A DNA stretch of 8,352 bases from Mycobacterium sp. (GTDB lineage Bacteria; Actinomycetota; Actinomycetes; Mycobacteriales; Mycobacteriaceae). The stretch spans positions 1 to 8,352 of the forward strand of contig JAOPWF010000621.1 of NCBI GenBank assembly GCA_025965815.1, given 5' to 3'. The translations under genes were made by a program, and so were the position numbers. Of the stretch, positions 4,698-8,352 are shown in pieces (the stretch's first letter is position 1; every line of letters starts with the position of its first letter). Below the pieces are notes generated by a model, which saw only the letters and a list, made by a program, of their open reading frames with translations, was not told where the DNA came from and made no database searches.

Positions 4698-6401
4698 ATG
4701 AAGCCCAGCCCGTACACCGACCAATACAGCCGGCAGGAGATCGACGACTACTACGAGGCCGGACGGTGGACCCCCGACACACTCCACGACCTCCTGGTCC
4801 GGCGCGTCGAAGACAACCCCGACAAGGTCTTCGTGACCGACGGAACCCACTCACTGACGTTCCGGCAACTGTTCGATCGTGCCCAGCGGCTGGCCGTCGG
4901 TCTGCACCGGCAAGGATTGCGGGCCGGTGACGCCGCCGCCGTGCAGTTGCCGAGCTGGGTGGAGTTCGTGCAAGTGCTGGCCGCGTTGTCTCGACTTGGC
5001 GTAATCGCCGTACCCATCATGCCGATCTACCGGCGTGAAGAAGTCGGCTATGTGGCGGCCAACGCCGAAATACGGGCGGTGTTCACGCCGGCAAACTTCA
5101 AGAAGTTCAACTATCTCGACATGTATCTCGGTCTGCGCCAGGAACATCCGGAACTCACGATCGTCGTCACCCGGCCTGACGACGCCGCCGAGAGCATCAT
5201 CGACGCCGACAACGGTGTGTTCAGCCTGCTGAGGGTGGAGGCCGACATCGACGACGACAGCGCCAGAGAGGAACTGGGCGACCCGGCCGGCCCAGACGAG
5301 CCATTCGTCGTCGTCTACACCTCCGGAACCACATCGCGGTCGAATGGGTGCGTGCACACCTTCAACACCTACTGTTCGGGCTCCCGTGCGCTGATGGCGC
5401 CGTTCGGTTACACCGAGGCCGATGTGCAGTTCGGTCCCTCCCCCGTCGCCCACACCACCGGGCTGGTCACCAGCGTGCTGCTGCCCATGCTGGCCGGGGC
5501 GTCGACGCATCTGATGGCCGAGTGGGATCCAGCCCGAGGCATCGAGGAGATTCAGCGCTTCGGCTGCACCGCTGCGGTGACGGCCCCGACGTTCCTACAC
5601 GGACTATTGTCTGCCTACGACGCCGAGCGCCACGACCTGTCCACCTTGCGGTTGTGGACATGTGCGGGCGCGCCGATCCCCGCCGCAGTCGTTTCGCGGT
5701 CCAGCGCAACACTTCCCAACGTGAAAGTACTGAGCCTATACGGGCGTAGCGAAAACCTGGTCACCACCATCTGTTCAGTCGACGACGACGTGTCGCGGGC
5801 CCTGACGTCGGATGGCGCGGCGGTGCCGGGTGCCGAGGTCAAGATCGTCGATACCGACGGGAACGAGGTGCCTCGTGGCATCGAAGGCGACATCGCCTAC
5901 CGCGGGCCGTCCCACATGATCGAATATCTCGGCAATCCCGAGGACACCGCGGTCCTGTTCACCGCCGACGGATTTTCGAAGTCGGGCGATGTTGGCGTGA
6001 TGACCGACGACGGCTATGTGCGCGTGACCGGCAGGACCAAAGACATTGTCATTCGGGGCGGCATGAACATCAGCGTTCGGGAAATCGAGGACATGCTCGT
6101 CGAACATCCGGACCTGCTGGCGTCGTCGTGTGTCGGCATGCCCGACGAGCGGCTCGGTGAGCGAGTGTGCTGCTACGTCGTCACCTCGCCGGGCCAGGCC
6201 ACGCCTACCGTCGAGGACCTGCGCGATTTCCTGCTGTCGCACGGGTTGCCGATTCAGAAGACGCCCGAACGCGTCGTCGCCGTCGATGCACTGCCGATGA
6301 CCGCAACCGGCAAGGTCCTCAAACAGGAGTTGCGCAAGGACATCGAACGACGCCTCGATTCGGAAGCCGCGTACGCCCACGAAGTGGCGAGCCCGCGCTG
6401 A
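4698..6401 (+). CDS. AMP-forming acyl-CoA synthetase (FadD / cyclohexanecarboxylate-CoA-ligase-like) with altered P-loop
   Basis: A 567-residue member of the ANL adenylate-forming superfamily. It should convert a carboxylic acid, ATP and CoA to acyl-CoA, AMP and pyrophosphate. Motifs in order: PIMPIYRREEVGYV (107-119), typical of FadD/AliA-like ligases; phosphate loop TSGTTSRSNG at 208-217; YGRSEN (348-353, the YGxTE box); SGD with Asp431; TGRTKDIVIRGGMNIS with Arg446; and the C-terminal TGK with Lys539, the catalytic adenylation lysine. Full length and all C-terminal residues are kept. The phosphate loop differs from canonical TSGTTGxPKG: Gly to Ser, Pro to Ser, and Lys to Asn at 216. The gene has its own promoter and operator-like site, and its TGA overlaps the following ATG as TGATG, so it is coupled to the dehydrogenase gene. 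Substrate is not readable; an alicyclic, branched or medium-chain acid is an inference from the subfamily resemblance. Confidence 0.93.
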   Translation: MKPSPYTDQYSRQEIDDYYEAGRWTPDTLHDLLVRRVEDNPDKVFVTDGTHSLTFRQLFDRAQRLAVGLHRQGLRAGDAAAVQLPSWVEFVQVLAALSRLGVIAVPIMPIYRREEVGYVAANAEIRAVFTPANFKKFNYLDMYLGLRQEHPELTIVVTRPDDAAESIIDADNGVFSLLRVEADIDDDSAREELGDPAGPDEPFVVVYTSGTTSRSNGCVHTFNTYCSGSRALMAPFGYTEADVQFGPSPVAHTTGLVTSVLLPMLAGASTHLMAEWDPARGIEEIQRFGCTAAVTAPTFLHGLLSAYDAERHDLSTLRLWTCAGAPIPAAVVSRSSATLPNVKVLSLYGRSENLVTTICSVDDDVSRALTSDGAAVPGAEVKIVDTDGNEVPRGIEGDIAYRGPSHMIEYLGNPEDTAVLFTADGFSKSGDVGVMTDDGYVRVTGRTKDIVIRGGMNISVREIEDMLVEHPDLLASSCVGMPDERLGERVCCYVVTSPGQATPTVEDLRDFLLSHGLPIQKTPERVVAVDALPMTATGKVLKQELRKDIERRLDSEAAYAHEVASPR

Positions 6402-7594
6402 TGGAGTTGAAAGACAGCCCCACCGAGGCACAATTCCGCGCCAAGGCCCGCGCGTGGCTGCAGGACACGTTGCCCCGGCTCGGCGGACCCGAACCCGCAC
6501 GGCTTGAAGACAAGCTGAACTATTGGCGCATATGGCAGCGCCTGCTTTACGACGCCGGGTATGCCGGGCTCTCCTGGCCGACGCAGTACGGCGGCGGCGG
6601 CGCGGACGCCAAACTGCGCACCGTGTTCAACGAGGAACTCGATCGAGCCGGTGCCCCCGAGCGGCTCAACATTGTCGGTGAGGACTTCGCCGGGCCCACG
6701 ATCATCGAGTTCGGCACCCCAGCTCAACAGGAGCGCTATCTCCGAGGAATCCTCACCGGCGAGCAGATCTGGTGTCAGTTGTTCTCCGAGCCGGAGGCGG
6801 GATCGGACCTGGCCTCGTTGCGCACCACCGCCACCAAGGTGCCCGGTGGGTGGCGCATCCAGGGGCAGAAGATCTGGACCAGCCGCGCTCAACTGGCAGC
6901 GCACGCGATCCTGCTCGCCCGTACCGGCGGCGGACCCCGGCATCGCGGGATCACCTATTTCCTGCTCGCGATGGACAGCCCCGGTGTTGAGATTCGTCCA
7001 CTGGCACACATGCTGGGCGAAGCCGAATTCAACGAAGTGTTCCTCGATGACGTGTTCATCGCGGACGACGGCGTCCTCGGCAGTGTCGACGGCGGCTGGC
7101 AGGTCGCGATGGGCTCCCTGGCGTTCGAGCGGGTCGCCATCGCCACCGGCCGGGTGAACACCACCGGCGCGGTCAACGATTTGGTCCGCGAGATCGTAGA
7201 CCGCACCGCCGACGACGGCACCCCACTGGGCGCCGATCCGCTTGTACGGCAACGGATTGCCGACCTCTACGGGCGCGCTCTCGTGCACTACCTGATCGGG
7301 CAGAGGGTCATCACCGGGGCTGCCGGCGATGGACCGCCGGGGCCCGTCACCTCGATCGGGAAGCTGTACTTCTGCCCACTGGTGGAGGACATCGCCGATT
7401 TCGGGTTGGAGCTCGACGAGATGGCCGGGCAATTCGCGCTCGCCGAGAAGGACCCGGCCGACTCGTCATCGCACGACCGCCAGCGCTGGCTGCGGTTGGC
7501 GTACCAGGCCCGCGGCACTGCCATCGCCGGCGGGTCGACGTTCATCCAACGCAACATCGTCGCCGAGCGCATCCTCGGCATGCCCAAGAGCTGA
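6401..7594 (+). CDS. Acyl-CoA dehydrogenase (FadE-like)
   Basis: A 397-residue FAD-dependent dehydrogenase that should oxidise an acyl-CoA to the 2,3-enoyl-CoA and pass electrons to ETF. The N-terminal helical domain includes YAGLSWPTQYGGGGAD (54-69). The middle FAD/substrate signature is QLFSEPEAGSDLASL (126-140), followed by KIWTS (157-161). The C-terminal helical domain ends GGSTFIQRNIVAERILGMPKS. The MCAD base Glu376 (in YEGTSQI) is Gly here (AGGSTFIQ). Glu243 in LAFERVAIATG matches the position of Glu254 of isovaleryl-CoA dehydrogenase (LDLERL) and is the likely base. The start was set at the ATG overlapping the ligase stop (TGATG), because this gives the normal N-terminus; a longer reading from an ATG at 6167 would run inside the ligase gene. 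No strong Shine-Dalgarno is seen, so translational coupling is likely. Next to the ligase it probably carries out the second step of the same acid degradation. Confidence 0.93.
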   Translation: MELKDSPTEAQFRAKARAWLQDTLPRLGGPEPARLEDKLNYWRIWQRLLYDAGYAGLSWPTQYGGGGADAKLRTVFNEELDRAGAPERLNIVGEDFAGPTIIEFGTPAQQERYLRGILTGEQIWCQLFSEPEAGSDLASLRTTATKVPGGWRIQGQKIWTSRAQLAAHAILLARTGGGPRHRGITYFLLAMDSPGVEIRPLAHMLGEAEFNEVFLDDVFIADDGVLGSVDGGWQVAMGSLAFERVAIATGRVNTTGAVNDLVREIVDRTADDGTPLGADPLVRQRIADLYGRALVHYLIGQRVITGAAGDGPPGPVTSIGKLYFCPLVEDIADFGLELDEMAGQFALAEKDPADSSSHDRQRWLRLAYQARGTAIAGGSTFIQRNIVAERILGMPKS

Positions 7595-7609
7595 GATGGC
7601 GGTGTCACG

Positions 7610-8352
7610 GTGACTAGCTACCAGTGGAATCCGACGACCGACTACGTCGAACACGCCAACGTGACGCGGCTGGCCCGCGCGCACGGCCTCGCTGGCATCG
7701 ATGAATTGCGGGCGCGCTCGGTCGCCGACACGGCCTGGTACTGGGACGCGGCCGCCACCGACCTGGGCCTGCGGTTCCGCACCCCCTACAGCCGAGTGCT
7801 GGACCTGCGCAACGGAATTGAACATCCCGACTGGTTCGTCGATGCGACGCTGAACATCGTCGATTCGTGCCTGCTGCGCTGGCGCGACGAAGCCCCAGAC
7901 CGCTCCGCCGTCGTCCACGAAGACGAAGCCGGCCGGATCCGTGAGCTGTCGTTCGGCGAGCTTGCCATCGAGGTCGCCCGGGCCGCCCATGGACTGCGCG
8001 AGCTGGGAATCGGCCCCGGCGACGCTGTCGCGATCTACCTGCCGATGATTCCCGAAGCGGTGGTCGCGTGCTACGCCGTGGCCGCACTCGGAGCAACCCT
8101 GGTGCCGCTGTTCTCGGGTTTCGCTTCCTCAGCGATCGCATCCCGGCTCGCCGACGCCGAGGCCAAGGCCGTCATCGTGGCGGACATCACCACCCGGCGC
8201 GGGCGCACACTACCGCTGTTGGCGCAGGTTAGTGCGGCGCTGGCGCACTGCCCCACCGTCCGACATGTGATTGTGGTGCCCAACGGCTCTGATGATCCCC
8301 CCGAATACGTTGGCGCGCAGATGGTTCTGTGGTCAAAGCTGACCTACCGCGA
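7610..8352 (+). CDS. Acetyl-CoA-synthetase-like AMP-dependent ligase, N-terminal part (runs off the window)
   Basis: The frame opens at GTG 7610, 15 bases after the dehydrogenase stop, and stays open for 247 codons to the window end. It starts MTSYQWNPTTDYVEHANVTR and carries the N-terminal domain typical of acetyl-CoA synthetases, including WFVDATLNIVDSCL (75-88), where Acs proteins have WFxGGxLNxxxNCL. The beginning of the large AMP-binding domain follows: LSFGEL, GIGPGDAVAIYLPMIPEAVVA (134-154), VPLFSGFASSAIASRL (165-180) and RRGRTLPLL. The phosphate loop and C-terminal lysine motif lie beyond the window. About 630-660 residues are usual, so roughly 40 percent is visible. GTG 7610 is the only start codon in frame between the previous stop and the conserved region; an ATG at 7596 leads to a stop after five codons. 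It probably activates a short-chain acid such as acetate, propionate or a related product; Acs-like proteins of this type have varied substrates. Confidence 0.88.
   Translation, partial: MTSYQWNPTTDYVEHANVTRLARAHGLAGIDELRARSVADTAWYWDAAATDLGLRFRTPYSRVLDLRNGIEHPDWFVDATLNIVDSCLLRWRDEAPDRSAVVHEDEAGRIRELSFGELAIEVARAAHGLRELGIGPGDAVAIYLPMIPEAVVACYAVAALGATLVPLFSGFASSAIASRLADAEAKAVIVADITTRRGRTLPLLAQVSAALAHCPTVRHVIVVPNGSDDPPEYVGAQMVLWSKLTYR

Noticed and set aside
6167..6400. N-terminal extension of the acyl-CoA dehydrogenase inside the ligase gene
   Set aside because: The extra 78 residues are Arg-rich and unlike any dehydrogenase N-terminus, while the ATG at 6401 gives the normal length and a TGATG junction.
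6254..7432. 392-codon - strand open frame opposite the acyl-CoA dehydrogenase
   Set aside because: It is the codon-bias mirror of the dehydrogenase frame and has no recognisable motifs. The + strand product has a complete family signature.
1..8352. CRISPR array, tRNA/rRNA, insertion sequence or phage attachment site
   Set aside because: No regularly spaced repeats, cloverleaf-like sequences, transposase motifs or terminal inverted repeats were found on reading both strands.

Overview
The window is high-GC actinobacterial DNA, most likely from a mycobacterium or a close relative such as Rhodococcus. This is judged from base composition, GTG starts, the FadE/FadD/EchA-like lipid catabolism genes and the GAF-LuxR regulator type; no marker gene fixes the genus. 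It reads as a catabolic gene cluster for a carboxylic acid of unknown identity, with its own regulators.

Layout. Positions 1-338 hold the end of a short-chain dehydrogenase (SDR) gene on the + strand. It is broken by an internal, frame-changing deletion that removed the catalytic YxxxK segment. Its stop lies 8 bp from the stop of a convergent two-gene operon on the - strand (2574 down to 347). That operon encodes two related GAF-like/LuxR-HTH regulators whose reading frames overlap by an ATGA. A 218-bp divergent intergenic region (2575-2792) separates the regulators from a + strand catabolic cluster: a zinc-free MDR oxidoreductase (2793-3773), a crotonase-family protein (3784-4587), a 110-bp gap with a second promoter, an AMP-forming acyl-CoA ligase (4698-6401), an acyl-CoA dehydrogenase (6401-7594), and the first 247 codons of an acetyl-CoA-synthetase-like ligase (7610 to the window end).

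How the genes may work together (inference). The ligase would activate an organic acid to its CoA thioester, the dehydrogenase would introduce a 2,3-double bond, the crotonase-family enzyme would hydrate or otherwise convert the enoyl-CoA, and the MDR protein could be an enoyl- or quinone-type reductase. The second ligase could salvage a short acid product. A hydroxyacyl-CoA dehydrogenase and a thiolase are not seen in the window; the broken SDR may once have supplied the former.

The most notable signal is regulatory. The same operator-like element (core GGTCwGrCC preceded by AAT, reading AATGGTCwGrCCr) occurs at all three non-coding promoter positions: before the regulator pair, before the MDR gene, and before the CoA ligase. 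In each case it overlaps or abuts a plausible TTGnnn-17-bp-TAnnnT type promoter. This suggests one repressor, possibly of the FadR/GntR type whose operators look like TGGTCnGACCA, controls the whole locus. No such repressor gene is in the window. Several enzymes also have substitutions at textbook catalytic positions: the P-loop Lys of the ligase, the first Glu of the crotonase, and the C-terminal Glu of the dehydrogenase.
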